Shown here: positions 8,731 through 17,415 of the stretch, piece after piece | How the letters are laid out: every line of letters starts with the position of its first letter | How positions within the stretch are numbered: position 1 is the first letter of the stretch | Assembly: GCA_028339355.1 (NCBI GenBank) | Contig: JAOLBX010000020.1 | Location: 1 to 33,592 of the forward strand | DNA length: 33,592 nucleotides | Source: Bacteroidia bacterium | Lineage (GTDB): Bacteria; Bacteroidota; Bacteroidia; NS11-12g; UBA9320 | Reading direction: 5' to 3' | The notes under the pieces: model-generated | Seen by the model: the letters and a program-made list of their open reading frames with translations, nothing else | Databases searched by the model: none | Told to the model about the DNA's origin: nothing | Position numbers and translations under genes: made by a program

Positions 8731-10599
8731 TTACAATGTCAGATTATTCTGGTACTCAGCCTTATTGCCCTTTGCATCGGTCACTGTAAGTTTAAATTTG
8801 TGACTCCCTTTTTTTATCCAAGCTGGGATCTCACCCCAAATGCTATTGGTCTTGGGTTCGTACTCTGCGAGTATCCATTTATCATTTAAAGAGCATCTTA
8901 TTTTAGAGATTCCACTCAAATTATCTGTAGCTTTAAATCTAAAATTATGGCCAAATTTTACTTTTTTAATAACGGGAGATTCATTATCGTAGGTTATTGC
9001 ATATTCGCCCAGAGAACGAGTGCGAAAACTAAGTATATTGCCTTTAACGGACCCGCCTTCGTAGTAAGTCCTTTTTCCATCAAAACTTACGGCACATAGC
9101 TTGTTGCCGTAAGCTAGCCATTTAGGAGGTACGGTGTATTTTACATTAATGTAAGTATGCAAAGGAGTGTAGCCATAGTGCATTTGTAGCGTTTTACTCA
9201 GCATTTTGTCCTTACGAGGTTTTATACTAACCTTGAAATCGAATGGATGATAAACTGCTTTTTTTGTTACAGAGACACTCCATTCAAAAAAAGTAAAGGA
9301 ACCTCCATTGGCACCTATTCTATGTTTTTCTTCGAAGTTTTGTGATGTTAAATTATTTAGCTTCTTCCCTGAAGTGTCGCCTACCACGATCCAAGATGAA
9401 GAGTCTGTATTGCCAGCGTAGTCTTGGATAAACAGCTTCATTTGTACAGAGTCTCCATCTTCTAGGTAGATCTCACCTTCCTGATTTTGCTTGTAATATG
9501 GCAACGGATTAAACTTTTCTTTAAACAGTCTGAAATAGGTTTTTTTGTCTTTCCATTTCAAGTAGGGGTCTGTGTGCGTGTAGATGTATCTTCCTTGAGT
9601 AAAATCAAAAGTTTCTATCTGGTATTGGTAGAGTAGTTTTCCATTGGCAGTAAGCCAGCAATAGTTTATACCCAAGACATTCTGTTTGTCCGTAAAATAG
9701 TCATCTGTGTAGAGCCCAAAACTGTAGTTGCCGGGTTTCAGATTTAGCGTTTTAGTGCTTTTGAGATAGTCGCTCCATCTGCTCATGGTAGTATAAGGAT
9801 AGTTGCCTTCTGTGTATAGCGATTCCTTATTCCTCTCATATACACTTACTCGTTTTATTTCTGGCTTCATATTATCTACCACTGGGAGTCCGTGTAGTAG
9901 AGGATTGGTAGATTTGCCTTTGGGATTTCTTATTTCAAAATGAAGGTGTGGGCCGCCGCTGCCTCCTGTGTTTCCGCTGACTGCGAAATTTTGACCTTTG
10001 GTTACCTTTATTTCTCCGGCTTTAGGGTAGAGTTCTATTTCAAATTTTCTACTCTTATATTGGGCTTCTTTCACATAGTTGGCTAGTGGCCCATTGAAGC
10101 TTTTGAGGTGCCCATACACGGAAGTGTATCCGTTGGTATGACGTATGTATACAACTCTTCCATAACCTTTGGTGCTCACCTTTACTCGCTCTACATATCC
10201 GTCAGCCACAGCAAGTACTGACCAACCTTCTCTGCCTCCAGTGCGTATATCTAGCCCGCCATGAAAATGGTTTCCTCTCAATTCGCAGAATGTGCCAGAA
10301 ACATAAATGGCACTGTCGAATGGGTTTCTAAAGTAATTCTGATTGTAAGTGTTTAAGTTTCTTGTGAAACGAAAATTGTCTGAAGTAGTTAAGCTTATTT
10401 TGGAAGGAATACTCTCTGTGTAGTCATCGATTTCTTCGAAGACCAGCTCTATAGCGTCGCTATCTTCTATGTCATTATCGATTACTTTTTCTGTAGGGGT
10501 ATTCTTACACGTAGCAAAAAGAGAAATAACTCCCGCGAGTAGAATAAAATATAGAATTGAATTTTTGTTCAAACGTGTCACAATAGTATGTCTGTTCAA
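8731..10599 (-). CDS. M23 (LytM-type) zinc metallopeptidase, envelope-anchored
   Basis: This 622-residue protein has an N-terminal hydrophobic segment (about 14-30) ending FATCKN, either a non-standard lipobox or a signal anchor. The M23 domain spans about 95-235. Its zinc ligands are His113 and Asp117 in HFHGGLD and His220 in PHLHFE, and the second active-site His is His218. YGHLKSF is the usual middle motif. All catalytic residues are present, so it should be an active peptidoglycan endopeptidase. The long C-terminal part (about 240-622) is beta-rich with Ig-like segments (VTDAKGNKAEY at the end), as in many Bacteroidota M23 proteins. It is a single gene, with 54 bp separating it from the lipoprotein gene. 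Confidence 0.9.
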   Translation of the reverse strand: MNRHTIVTRLNKNSILYFILLAGVISLFATCKNTPTEKVIDNDIEDSDAIELVFEEIDDYTESIPSKISLTTSDNFRFTRNLNTYNQNYFRNPFDSAIYVSGTFCELRGNHFHGGLDIRTGGREGWSVLAVADGYVERVKVSTKGYGRVVYIRHTNGYTSVYGHLKSFNGPLANYVKEAQYKSRKFEIELYPKAGEIKVTKGQNFAVSGNTGGSGGPHLHFEIRNPKGKSTNPLLHGLPVVDNMKPEIKRVSVYERNKESLYTEGNYPYTTMSRWSDYLKSTKTLNLKPGNYSFGLYTDDYFTDKQNVLGINYCWLTANGKLLYQYQIETFDFTQGRYIYTHTDPYLKWKDKKTYFRLFKEKFNPLPYYKQNQEGEIYLEDGDSVQMKLFIQDYAGNTDSSSWIVVGDTSGKKLNNLTSQNFEEKHRIGANGGSFTFFEWSVSVTKKAVYHPFDFKVSIKPRKDKMLSKTLQMHYGYTPLHTYINVKYTVPPKWLAYGNKLCAVSFDGKRTYYEGGSVKGNILSFRTRSLGEYAITYDNESPVIKKVKFGHNFRFKATDNLSGISKIRCSLNDKWILAEYEPKTNSIWGEIPAWIKKGSHKFKLTVTDAKGNKAEYQNNLTL

Positions 10600-10717
10600 A
10601 GATAAGTAGTGCTACTTGAGTAGTTTTCAAGTTGTAAACACAACAACAAAAAGCGTATAAATTTTTGATGTGTTTGGTATTTCAAAATAGTTGTTTAACT
10701 TTAATAAAGAGGCATAT

Positions 10718-10745
10718 GATAATTATATTATCAATATAATGATAA
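10718..10745. promoter_or_regulatory. Overlapping AT-rich palindromes, possible operator
   Basis: GATAATTATATTATC (10718-10732) is an inverted repeat with 6-bp arms. It overlaps TTATC...GATAA (10728-10745). Both lie in the 207-bp region between the divergent M23 gene and the 10807 gene. Palindromes are easier to get by chance in such AT-rich DNA. Confidence 0.3.
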
Positions 10746-10806
10746 CTATAATATCTTAATTATTGATGCAAAGCCTCGCAGTTATTAATACTTAGAATTA
10801 AACAAA

Positions 10807-11181
10807 ATGAAAAGACCAACGTACACTATCTCAGAAATCGATTCTCAATTTCGCTTACAATTGTTTGTAGAAGACGCTAGTTTAATTTTAGAAAGTAAAT
10901 GTTTTAATACGTTTAGAGAATGCGAAAAATTCTTGGCAACACTTAAAGTTCATTTATGCTTTCAGACTAATTTTTGTAGATCCAAAAATGATGGAGGACA
11001 GTATGGTTTTGAAATTCGTACGTGCTGGGACGATTTGATAGCTCAAAGTTCTTGGTTTGCTGACAGAATAGAGCGAGAAGACGCGATGAATTTAGCTTTT
11101 ACCGCTAATAAAACTGCTGAGTTTATTCATACAAGCGTCTTTATCGCTCCTGTCAATAATGATTTACTAGAAGTGGCATAG
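10807..11181 (+). CDS. Hypothetical protein, possibly YegP/DUF1508-like
   Basis: This 124-residue soluble protein has no signal peptide or membrane segment. Two halves look related: each has a beta-hairpin-like stretch (FRLQLFVEDASLILES; YGFEIRTCWDDLIAQSSWF) followed by a short helix. The second half (DGGQYGFEIRTCWDDLIAQS) loosely resembles the YegP/DUF1508 pattern 'G.F.F.L.A.nG..I..S..Y', a small domain of unknown function usually found as tandem copies. The match is by eye and weak. An ATG preceded by AATTAAACAAA gives a clear start. Confidence 0.6.
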   Translation: MKRPTYTISEIDSQFRLQLFVEDASLILESKCFNTFRECEKFLATLKVHLCFQTNFCRSKNDGGQYGFEIRTCWDDLIAQSSWFADRIEREDAMNLAFTANKTAEFIHTSVFIAPVNNDLLEVA

Positions 11182-11236
11182 ATATTTGTTTAGCCTAGTT
11201 TAGAATAAATTATGTTGCTTTGTGAAAACATCTTCA

Positions 11237-12259
11237 ATGAAGCAATTAGCAATTTTACTCTTATTTTTTTCGATTATTGGGTGCAGTTCCCATTCTAACG
11301 ATGCAACATCGTATTATTATGACAATAGCGGCAGAACAGATATAGAATCTGGGGGAGTGCGTATGATTCCTATTCATACCCCCAAGGGAGATTTTAAAGT
11401 CTGGACAAAACGTACCGGTAATAACCCTACTATAAAAGTGCTGTTACTGCACGGTGGTCCTGGCATTACACACGAGTATTTTGAAGCATGCGATTCATAT
11501 TTTCCCGGTGCTGAAATAGAATATTATTACTACGACCAATTAGAATCTCATTATAGTGAAAAACCAAATGATACAAGTCTATGGAACATCCATCATTTTG
11601 TAGAGGAAGTGGAGCAAGTTCGAGTAGCCTTGGAATTGGATAGTACCAATTTTTATCTGTATGGCAATTCTTGGGGTGGCATATTGGGTATAGAGTACGC
11701 TCTTAAATATCAAAAAAACCTAAAAGGATTGATAGTAGCCAACATGGTAGCGTCTATTCCTCATTATAATAAATATGCGAATGAAATATTGGCACTACAG
11801 CTTCCTCCAGAAGTGCTCAAGGAGATACGACATATAGAGGCAGATAAGGATTATCTGAACCCAAGGTACGGAGAATTACTAAGAGAGCATTACTACACTG
11901 CTCATATACTACGTAAGCCCCTAGACCAGTGGCCTGATGGAGTAAACAGAGGTTTTGAACATATAAACTACCCCTTGTATTTGGACATGCAAGGTCCAAG
12001 TGAGTTTGGTATAGTTGGGGATGCCAAACTTCAGGGATGGGATAGGAGTAGAGACCTCCCCAATATAAAAGTGCCTACATTGGTAATAGGAGCCAAATAC
12101 GATACCATGGACCCTGATTATATGGAGTGGATGAGTACACAGTTTCCTCTAGGACAATATTTGTATTGTGCCAATGGAAGTCATCTGGCAATGTATGATG
12201 ATCAGCAAGTATTCTTTGAAGGGTTGATTCGGTTTTTAAAAGAAGTGGACAATAAATAG
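11237..12259 (+). CDS. Proline-iminopeptidase-family alpha/beta-hydrolase, lipoprotein
   Basis: From ATG 11237 the protein has 340 residues. A GTG at 11222 would add five, but the ATG gives the better signal peptide (MKQLAILLLFFSIIGC, lipid Cys16). The fold is the S33 prolyl aminopeptidase type: oxyanion motif LLHGGPG (His72), nucleophile Ser145 in YGNSWGG, probable acid Asp289 in GAKYDTMDP and His316 in NGSHLAMYD. The cap domain covers about 180-265. The usual 'YDQLG' loop reads YDQLESHYS here, so the glycine is missing. It is likely an envelope-bound aminopeptidase or a related hydrolase; substrate is not determined. It lies 55 bp after the 10807 gene on the same strand. Confidence 0.85.
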   Translation: MKQLAILLLFFSIIGCSSHSNDATSYYYDNSGRTDIESGGVRMIPIHTPKGDFKVWTKRTGNNPTIKVLLLHGGPGITHEYFEACDSYFPGAEIEYYYYDQLESHYSEKPNDTSLWNIHHFVEEVEQVRVALELDSTNFYLYGNSWGGILGIEYALKYQKNLKGLIVANMVASIPHYNKYANEILALQLPPEVLKEIRHIEADKDYLNPRYGELLREHYYTAHILRKPLDQWPDGVNRGFEHINYPLYLDMQGPSEFGIVGDAKLQGWDRSRDLPNIKVPTLVIGAKYDTMDPDYMEWMSTQFPLGQYLYCANGSHLAMYDDQQVFFEGLIRFLKEVDNK

Positions 12260-12459
12260 TATGAATCACCTACCTAATTTAAAAAGAGATGCGTGGTATA
12301 GCTTACTGGCTGCAGACCAAGTATTGTGCAATGTACACTCTATATAAGGTAGGAATATTATCATTAGGAGAAAGCTAAGAAGATTGAAAAAAAAAGGATG
12401 CATCTCTTGGTAGACTTCGAAAAAAAACTGAACAAAAAATTATTTTATTTGAAACAAGA
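12260..12459. other. 200-bp intergenic region
   Basis: No gene is recognised. A 28-codon frame begins at the ATG just after the hydrolase stop (MNHLPNLKRDAWYSLL onward) and may be chance. AAGAGATGC near 12282 recurs inverted as GCATCTCTT near 12400. Confidence 0.4.
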
Positions 12460-12753
12460 ATGACAAAAATCACAGAAACTCAATTTTGGATAGACCTATT
12501 AAAAAAAGTACTGAAAATAGTAGCCAAAGAGCAAGGTATACGAACATCTCCCAAAACTTGGAATCAACATGTAGTGCCGCATGAAAAGGGGTGGGCGATA
12601 AAAGGGGAAGGAAACTCTCGATATACGGATACATTCAGAATGCAGAGCACTGCCATACGCAGAGCCAAGACCATAGCTCGAAATCATAATGCGGACGTTA
12701 TCATACACCGCACAGATGGTACTATTAGAGATAGAATTAGTTTTAAAAAATAA
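12460..12753 (+). CDS. DUF2188 domain protein
   Basis: This 97-residue protein is soluble and basic. Residues about 42-95 (GWAIKGEGNSRYTDTF, then QSTAIRRAKTIARN and DVIIHRTDGTIRDR) match the DUF2188 pattern: W.V...G..R......T...A...A..IA.......IH..DG.I.... The molecular function of the family is unknown; its size suggests a small DNA- or protein-associated domain. The N-terminal 40 residues form a helix-rich extension. The ATG follows an A-rich leader (TTGAAACAAGA). The ALDH gene begins 40 bp later, so the two may be co-transcribed. Confidence 0.8.
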   Translation: MTKITETQFWIDLLKKVLKIVAKEQGIRTSPKTWNQHVVPHEKGWAIKGEGNSRYTDTFRMQSTAIRRAKTIARNHNADVIIHRTDGTIRDRISFKK

Positions 12754-12793
12754 GAAGCACACTACACTGGCTTAGCACCTAACGATAACTGGA

Positions 12794-14161
12794 ATGAATA
12801 AGAATATTTTAACTACCCAAAAGGAATTTTATAGAACCCAAGCTACAAGGTCTACTGATTTTCGTAAAAGTCAGTTGAAGAAGCTAAAACGCGTACTAAA
12901 AGAGAATGAATCACGAATGTATGAGGCAATTTATTTGGATTTCAAAAAGTCTGAATTTGATACTTATTCTAGCGAGCTTGCTCTGATTTATGCTGAAATT
13001 AATGATGCTCTAAACAATTTAGATTATTGGTCCAGAACTAAAAGAGTAGGTACGAATTTACTCAATTTTCCTGCTCAAAGTTATATTATCCCTGAGCCAT
13101 TGGGAAGCTGCTTGGTTCTGGGGGCCTGGAACTACCCGTATATGCTTTCTATAAATCCGGCTGTGGCAGCTTTAGCAGCAGGGTGTACTGTAGTGCTAAA
13201 ACCAAGTGAATTACCTAAAAACACAAGTAGAGTGATAGCGGAGATGATTAACGATAATTTTGACATTGGTTTTTTTCACGTAATAGAAGGAGGAGTGGAG
13301 GAGACCACAGAGCTAATTAACCAGAAATGGGATAAAATATTTTTTACGGGAAGCGTGCCTGTGGGTAAAATTATTTATCAATCCGCTGCTAAAAATCTGG
13401 TTCCAGTGACTTTGGAACTTGGAGGTAAAAGTCCAGCCATTGTGGATGAGACTTGCAATATGGCGATGAGTGTGAAGCGGTTAGTTTGGGGCAAATTTAT
13501 GAACTCCGGTCAAACGTGTATCTCACCAGACTATGTTTTGGTTCACAAGAGTGTCGCAGACCAATTTGTAGAGCAAACCATTAAAGAAATAGAAAAATCA
13601 GCCTACAGCTTCGATAATTGTAATTTGGTACAAATCATCAATCAAAAGAACCTGAATCGACTTAAAGCAATGATCGATCCGAAGAGAGTAGTGCACGGTG
13701 GTGAAGTAAATGAGCAGGAACGATATATTTCACCAACAGTTATGTTTCCTTGTTCGTATGATGATGTCGCTATGCAAGAAGAAATTTTCGGGCCCATATT
13801 GCCAGTAATTATATATGAGGACTTAGACGCTGCTATTCAGGAAATAAACAAAAGAGAAAAGCCATTGGCAGCATATGTTTTCACCAAAAGTAAAAGAGTG
13901 AGGAAGAAGGTGTTGAGTGAAATTTCGTTTGGCGGTGGAGGAGTAAACGAAACCATTATGCACATCGCCAATTCAAATCTCCCGCATGGAGGAGTAGGAC
14001 ATAGTGGACTAGGAACTTATCACGGAGAGCATGGCTTCAGAGCATTTACACATTATAAGAGCATTATTGATAAACCTACGTGGTTTGAACTTAGTCTTAA
14101 ATACTTTCCTCAAACACCGTTCAAACTAAAGATAGTGAAGCAAATATTTAGGATAAAATAA
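12794..14161 (+). CDS. Aldehyde dehydrogenase, ALDH3-like
   Basis: This 455-residue enzyme oxidises aldehydes to acids with NAD(P)+. It has the short length of class 3 and fatty-aldehyde dehydrogenases, which lack the N-terminal extension of ALDH1/2. Motifs in order are: GSCLVLGAWNYPYM (about 104-117), the nucleotide-binding KPSEL (136-140), FFTGSVPVGK, the general base Glu208 in TLELGGKSP, catalytic Cys242 in NSGQTCISPDY, and EEIFGPILPV. All key residues are present. Long-chain or lipid-peroxidation aldehydes are the usual substrates of this class; the actual one is unknown. The gene ends inside the left arm of a very strong terminator. Confidence 0.93.
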   Translation: MNKNILTTQKEFYRTQATRSTDFRKSQLKKLKRVLKENESRMYEAIYLDFKKSEFDTYSSELALIYAEINDALNNLDYWSRTKRVGTNLLNFPAQSYIIPEPLGSCLVLGAWNYPYMLSINPAVAALAAGCTVVLKPSELPKNTSRVIAEMINDNFDIGFFHVIEGGVEETTELINQKWDKIFFTGSVPVGKIIYQSAAKNLVPVTLELGGKSPAIVDETCNMAMSVKRLVWGKFMNSGQTCISPDYVLVHKSVADQFVEQTIKEIEKSAYSFDNCNLVQIINQKNLNRLKAMIDPKRVVHGGEVNEQERYISPTVMFPCSYDDVAMQEEIFGPILPVIIYEDLDAAIQEINKREKPLAAYVFTKSKRVRKKVLSEISFGGGGVNETIMHIANSNLPHGGVGHSGLGTYHGEHGFRAFTHYKSIIDKPTWFELSLKYFPQTPFKLKIVKQIFRIK

Positions 14162-14199
14162 GAAAAGCCAACATTTCTGTTGGCTTTTCTTATTTTATC
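14152..14199. terminator. 22-bp perfect-stem bidirectional terminator
   Basis: Positions 14152-14173 pair perfectly with 14178-14199 around the loop TTTC; the core is AAAAGCCAACA/TGTTGGCTTTT. The left arm contains the last codons and stop of the ALDH gene. T-rich flanks on both strands let it end both the ALDH gene and the converging DUF2853 gene, whose stop is at 14213. Confidence 0.9.
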
Positions 14200-14212
14200 A
14201 GGAGGAGAACTA

Positions 14213-14548
14213 CTAGTAGTTTCCAGCTAGATCTAACTCTTCTGTTAAAAGGTAATAGAATATAGCTCTGTATTTGTTTCTGTTCGAAGATCCCATTTTT
14301 TCACATACTGCTTTTATAGCAGCGTTCAAATTATCGCCATTTGCTAATCCATGTTTTTTGATAAGGAAATTCTTTCTAACGGTATCTAGCTAACTTTGGT
14401 CAGAGCAAGATACCGTGCTGGCATCTCTGTTGTAGAGTGCAGGACCTAATCCTTTTGCTACTTTTGTCAGTAACGCTTCATCGCAAGGTAAACCTAGTTT
14501 TTTCATTTCTCCAACGTATGAAGATACTGTTTCATCAAATTTTGACAT
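14213..14548 (-). pseudogene. DUF2853 protein, interrupted by an in-frame TAG
   Basis: The start is the ATG at 14546-14548 (MSKFDETVSSYVGEMKKLGL), not the upstream ATG at 14611. The sequence follows the DUF2853 family closely: KGLGPALYNRDASTVSCSD, then a stop, then LDTVRKNFLIKKHGLANGDN, and finally GSSNRNKYRAIFYYLL. TAG at 14390-14392 falls after SCSDQS, where family members have 'ELD', so it is probably a GAG-to-TAG change. The frame then runs on for 58 codons to the natural stop at 14213-14215. The total of 110 residues matches the usual family length. Read as it stands, only 52 residues would be made. Family function is unknown. Confidence 0.8.
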
Positions 14549-14572
14549 TTTAATTTTTTGTTTTATGATCTT

Positions 14573-14602
14573 GTAAAATAGAGCACTTGCTCTGCAAACA
14601 AA
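14573..14602 (-). promoter_or_regulatory. Candidate promoter with internal operator for the DUF2853 gene
   Basis: On the minus strand TTTG (14599-14602), 18 nt, then TATTTTAC (14573-14580) approximates the Bacteroidota -33/-7 pattern (TTTG, TAnnTTTG). Between the elements lies the palindrome AGAGCACTTGCTCT (14580-14593; 6-bp arms, 2-nt spacer), a plausible repressor site. It sits about 25 bp upstream of the ATG. Confidence 0.4.
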
Positions 14603-14685
14603 GTTAAACAAATCTCTGAATTATTAAATTTATGGAAGTGTAGAATCGGTAAGGATAAAAAGGATTTCAATTTTTGAACATAAAA

Positions 14686-14712
14686 AAAGCCTGATGTTTT
14701 GCATCAGGCTTT
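14686..14712. terminator. Terminator of the accD-gcvH-vanZ-tonB operon
   Basis: AAAGCCTGATG (14686-14696) pairs perfectly with CATCAGGCTTT (14702-14712) around a 5-nt loop. On the minus strand a T run follows. It lies 21 bp past the tonB stop. Confidence 0.85.
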
Positions 14713-14733
14713 CGTTTTATTTAGTTATGATTA

Positions 14734-15411
14734 TTAGAAAATTTGGAATTTTACCGGTATTCTAAATCTCATATTTACTGCTTTATCACGCTGCTTTGCA
14801 GGTTTCCACATACCCGATGTAGCTTTGATTACTCGTATAGCTTCATCTTCCAGTCCGAAACCTTTTTTCTTACCAAGGATTTGAATGTTTTTGACTTTTC
14901 CTTGCTTATCAACAACAAACATTACGTTTATAGTTCCTTGCTGGTCATTTTCTAGAGCCATAGGAGGGAATGATGTATTTTCTGCAAGGAATCTTTGCAG
15001 GCCTTCTTCTCCTCCAGGGAATGTAGCTTTTTCTGAAACGTCAAAGATTTCGAAAACCTCATTGGTTTCTTCGGGTTCTTCTTCCTCTTGCTCGTATTCC
15101 TCCATCTCGGTATCCTGATCTATCTCATTATCCTCGATCTCTGGCTGTTCCTCTTCTATCTCTTCATCATCCTCTACTACCTCGATTTCTGGTGGCGGTG
15201 GAGGTGGTGGCGGTTTTTTTTCTTGTACAGTGTTTTCCATTACTACGAGATCCTCTTCTAGCACTACATTTTCTAATTGTTTCACTTCTTCTGCAGGAAG
15301 TCTGTAGGTGAATGCAAATAGAACACATGCTAAAGCAACTGTAAGTCCCGCAAGGAAGAAGTCAACTCTTTTATTTTTGACTTCTGGCTTTGAATACTTT
15401 TTTACTTCCAT
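14734..15411 (-). CDS. tonB: Energy transducer TonB
   Basis: This 225-residue inner-membrane protein passes energy from the ExbB/ExbD motor to outer-membrane receptors. One membrane segment lies at about 18-37 (VDFFLAGLTVALACVLFAF). The periplasmic spacer starts with eight consecutive prolines (KKPPPPPPPPEIE) and continues as about 50 residues made largely of Glu and Asp. The TonB C-terminal domain lies at about 135-225 (FPGGEEGLQRFLAENTSFPP, GTINVMFVVDKQGKVKNIQI, and a final RFRIPVKFQIF). ExbB and ExbD are not in the window. It is the last gene of a four-gene minus-strand run, 36 bp after the VanZ-like gene. Confidence 0.92.
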   Translation of the reverse strand: MEVKKYSKPEVKNKRVDFFLAGLTVALACVLFAFTYRLPAEEVKQLENVVLEEDLVVMENTVQEKKPPPPPPPPEIEVVEDDEEIEEEQPEIEDNEIDQDTEMEEYEQEEEEPEETNEVFEIFDVSEKATFPGGEEGLQRFLAENTSFPPMALENDQQGTINVMFVVDKQGKVKNIQILGKKKGFGLEDEAIRVIKATSGMWKPAKQRDKAVNMRFRIPVKFQIF

Positions 15412-15447
15412 GATGTTGATTTCAAAATTAAGTTATTTATTTATTCA

Positions 15448-15858
15448 TTAATACAGTTTGTCTATAAAAGGTAAATACTTTTTTATTAATGGCTTTTTAT
15501 TATGAACAAATGGTATCAATAAAACGCCAATTATACTCCCTATGGTATTGGCTATAATGTCTTCAATATCATAGTGACGACCAAGTGACATACTACTCTG
15601 TAGCACTTCTATAATGACACCAAAAAGTACTACGTATAGTAACAAAGAGAGTTTTTTCTTATTCTCAAGTGATTGTTTTCCAATGGCCAATGACCAGAGT
15701 ATAATTAGTACAAAATAGAGGGTAAGATGAATAAGTTTATCTAATTCAAATATGCTATCGAATGAAAACTCGTTAAAAGCAGATGCTGGCAACAAGCAAG
15801 ATGAAGCGATAAAAGCAGTCCATATGCCAGCTGGAATATAAGCTCTAGAGAGCCTCAT
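15448..15858 (-). CDS. VanZ-like integral membrane protein
   Basis: This 136-residue protein has four predicted membrane helices (about 8-25, 38-60, 70-88 and 103-120). Motifs FELDKLIHLTLYFVL and HYDIEDIIANTIGSIIG match the VanZ family (D..iHf..y...., D...N..G...G). The biochemical role is unsettled: the founding member affects teicoplanin resistance, and most Bacteroidota copies are uncharacterised. It begins 3 bp after the gcvH stop, so translation is probably coupled. Confidence 0.85.
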   Translation of the reverse strand: MRLSRAYIPAGIWTAFIASSCLLPASAFNEFSFDSIFELDKLIHLTLYFVLIILWSLAIGKQSLENKKKLSLLLYVVLFGVIIEVLQSSMSLGRHYDIEDIIANTIGSIIGVLLIPFVHNKKPLIKKYLPFIDKLY

Positions 15859-15861
15859 GTC

Positions 15862-16242
15862 TTATTGACCGGTTAGTTCTTGGTATGCGGCAGCATCCAT
15901 CAATCCGTCTAACTCAGAGGTGTCTGACATTTTGATTTTAATCATCCAACCATTTTCGTACGGCGATTCGTTCACACTTTCTGGAGCATCTTCTAGTTCT
16001 GTATTTATTTCAACTATTTCGCCACTTAAAGGCATAAATAAATCAGATACTGTTTTTACTGCTTCTATTGTTCCAAATACCTCGTCTTGATCAAAGGTTT
16101 CACCTTCAGTTTCTATTTCAACAAAAACGATATCTCCAAGTTCTCCTTGAGCAAACTCAGTAACACCTACTGTAGCTATATCACCGTCTACTGCTACCCA
16201 TTCATGCTCTTTGGTATATTTTAAATTTTCTGGAAAGTTCAT
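15862..16242 (-). CDS. gcvH: Glycine cleavage system H protein
   Basis: This 126-residue lipoyl carrier shuttles the aminomethyl group between the P and T proteins of the cytoplasmic glycine cleavage system. It follows the family closely: [10 protein letters not shown] at the start, [17 protein letters not shown], the lipoylated Lys63 in EAVKTVSD, and [14 protein letters not shown] near the end. The other gcv genes are not in the window, which is common in this phylum. It lies 28 bp after accD and 3 bp before the VanZ-like gene. Confidence 0.97.
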   Translation of the reverse strand: MNFPENLKYTKEHEWVAVDGDIATVGVTEFAQGELGDIVFVEIETEGETFDQDEVFGTIEAVKTVSDLFMPLSGEIVEINTELEDAPESVNESPYENGWMIKIKMSDTSELDGLMDAAAYQELTGQ

Positions 16243-16270
16243 ATTCTTTTATTTGTTATTGTAGTTATTA

Positions 16271-17125
16271 TTATCTTTTGTGTACACTGAATGTATTAAG
16301 AATATCATTCAGTTTTTTCTTCATGTCTTTTCGTTCTACGATGAAATCTACGAAGCCTTTTTCTTGTAAAAATTCGGATCGTTGAAAACCTTCAGGTAAA
16401 TCTTTTCCAATGGTTTCTTTTATAACTCTAGGGCCTGCAAATCCAATTAAAGCTTTTGGCTCAGCGATATTGATATCTCCGAGCATTGCAAAAGAAGCAG
16501 TAATCCCTCCTGTGGTAGGATCTGTGAGTATGCTAATGTATGGCAATTTGGCTTCATCTAGCAATGCTAGTTTTGCTGAAGTCTTTGCCATTTGCATTAG
16601 TGAAAATGCAGCTTCCATCATACGTGCTCCACCACTCTTGGAGATTATTATCATAGGAATCTTTTTTTCAAGTGCCATGTCAATGGCTCTAGCTATTTTT
16701 TCTCCTACTACAGAACCCATCGATCCTCCAATAAAAGAAAAGTCCATAACAGCCATAGACACTTGAAGTCCACCTAATTTTCCTACAGCGGTTCGCACGG
16801 CGTCGTTTAATCCACTCTTTTTCTTAGAAGCTTCCAGCCTATCAGTATATTGTTTTGTATCTGAAAATTTGAGAGGGTCACTAGATATTAAAGCGGAATC
16901 TAATTCTTTAAATTTTCCATCATCAAATAAGATATTGAAGTACTCGCGAGAGCCGATACGACCGTGATTGTTACAACTAGGACAAACCCATAAATTGAGC
17001 TCAAACTCTTTTGTACTTGTAGGTTCTTTGCACTCACCACATTTGTACCAAAGTCCATCTGGGGTGGGTTTTTTATCCTGGGTTTTGGTTAATATACCTT
17101 CCTTTACTCTTTTAAACCAACTCAT
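16271..17125 (-). CDS. accD: Acetyl-CoA carboxylase carboxyltransferase subunit beta
   Basis: This 284-residue subunit forms, with AccA, the carboxyltransferase that makes malonyl-CoA, the first committed step of fatty-acid synthesis. The N-terminal zinc ribbon uses Cys29, Cys32, Cys48 and Cys51 (YKCGECK, VCPSCNN). The crotonase-fold domain includes [20 protein letters not shown], the oxyanion region [17 protein letters not shown], and [18 protein letters not shown]. It is full length and intact. It is the first gene of the accD-gcvH-vanZ-tonB run; 290 bp separate it from the divergent GNAT gene, so the operon promoter should be there. Confidence 0.97.
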   Translation of the reverse strand: MSWFKRVKEGILTKTQDKKPTPDGLWYKCGECKEPTSTKEFELNLWVCPSCNNHGRIGSREYFNILFDDGKFKELDSALISSDPLKFSDTKQYTDRLEASKKKSGLNDAVRTAVGKLGGLQVSMAVMDFSFIGGSMGSVVGEKIARAIDMALEKKIPMIIISKSGGARMMEAAFSLMQMAKTSAKLALLDEAKLPYISILTDPTTGGITASFAMLGDINIAEPKALIGFAGPRVIKETIGKDLPEGFQRSEFLQEKGFVDFIVERKDMKKKLNDILNTFSVHKR

Positions 17126-17415
17126 TATATATTTTCTTTATACTTCTTCGGGTAAAATAGTAGGGTATTTTGCTGTGCTGGAATGCCCCCTTTTGATAAG
17201 ATGATTACAAGAATATCTTAGACTATGTTATCCGCAGAATAATGTGTTTTTTTTATTGGAATTAATGGCAAAAGTACATTTTTTTTGATACCAATGTCTA
17301 GTGATTTTAATGGTCTAGATATCGTGACTAGTTTATACTTAGATAACGTGATTTTTGTTTTTTAATTCAAGGTGTCGAGTGTCATTACCAAAATAATATG
17401 TTGTTTTGTCAATAG

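Noticed and set aside
14390-14611. Start of the DUF2853 gene at the upstream ATG (14611)
   Set aside because: The family begins at MSKFDE (14548), and the extra 21 codons cover the candidate promoter and palindrome.
15061-15200. Low-complexity stretch in tonB as a repeat or assembly artefact
   Set aside because: Poly-proline followed by an acidic spacer is common in TonB proteins of this phylum, and the frame continues into a normal C-terminal domain.
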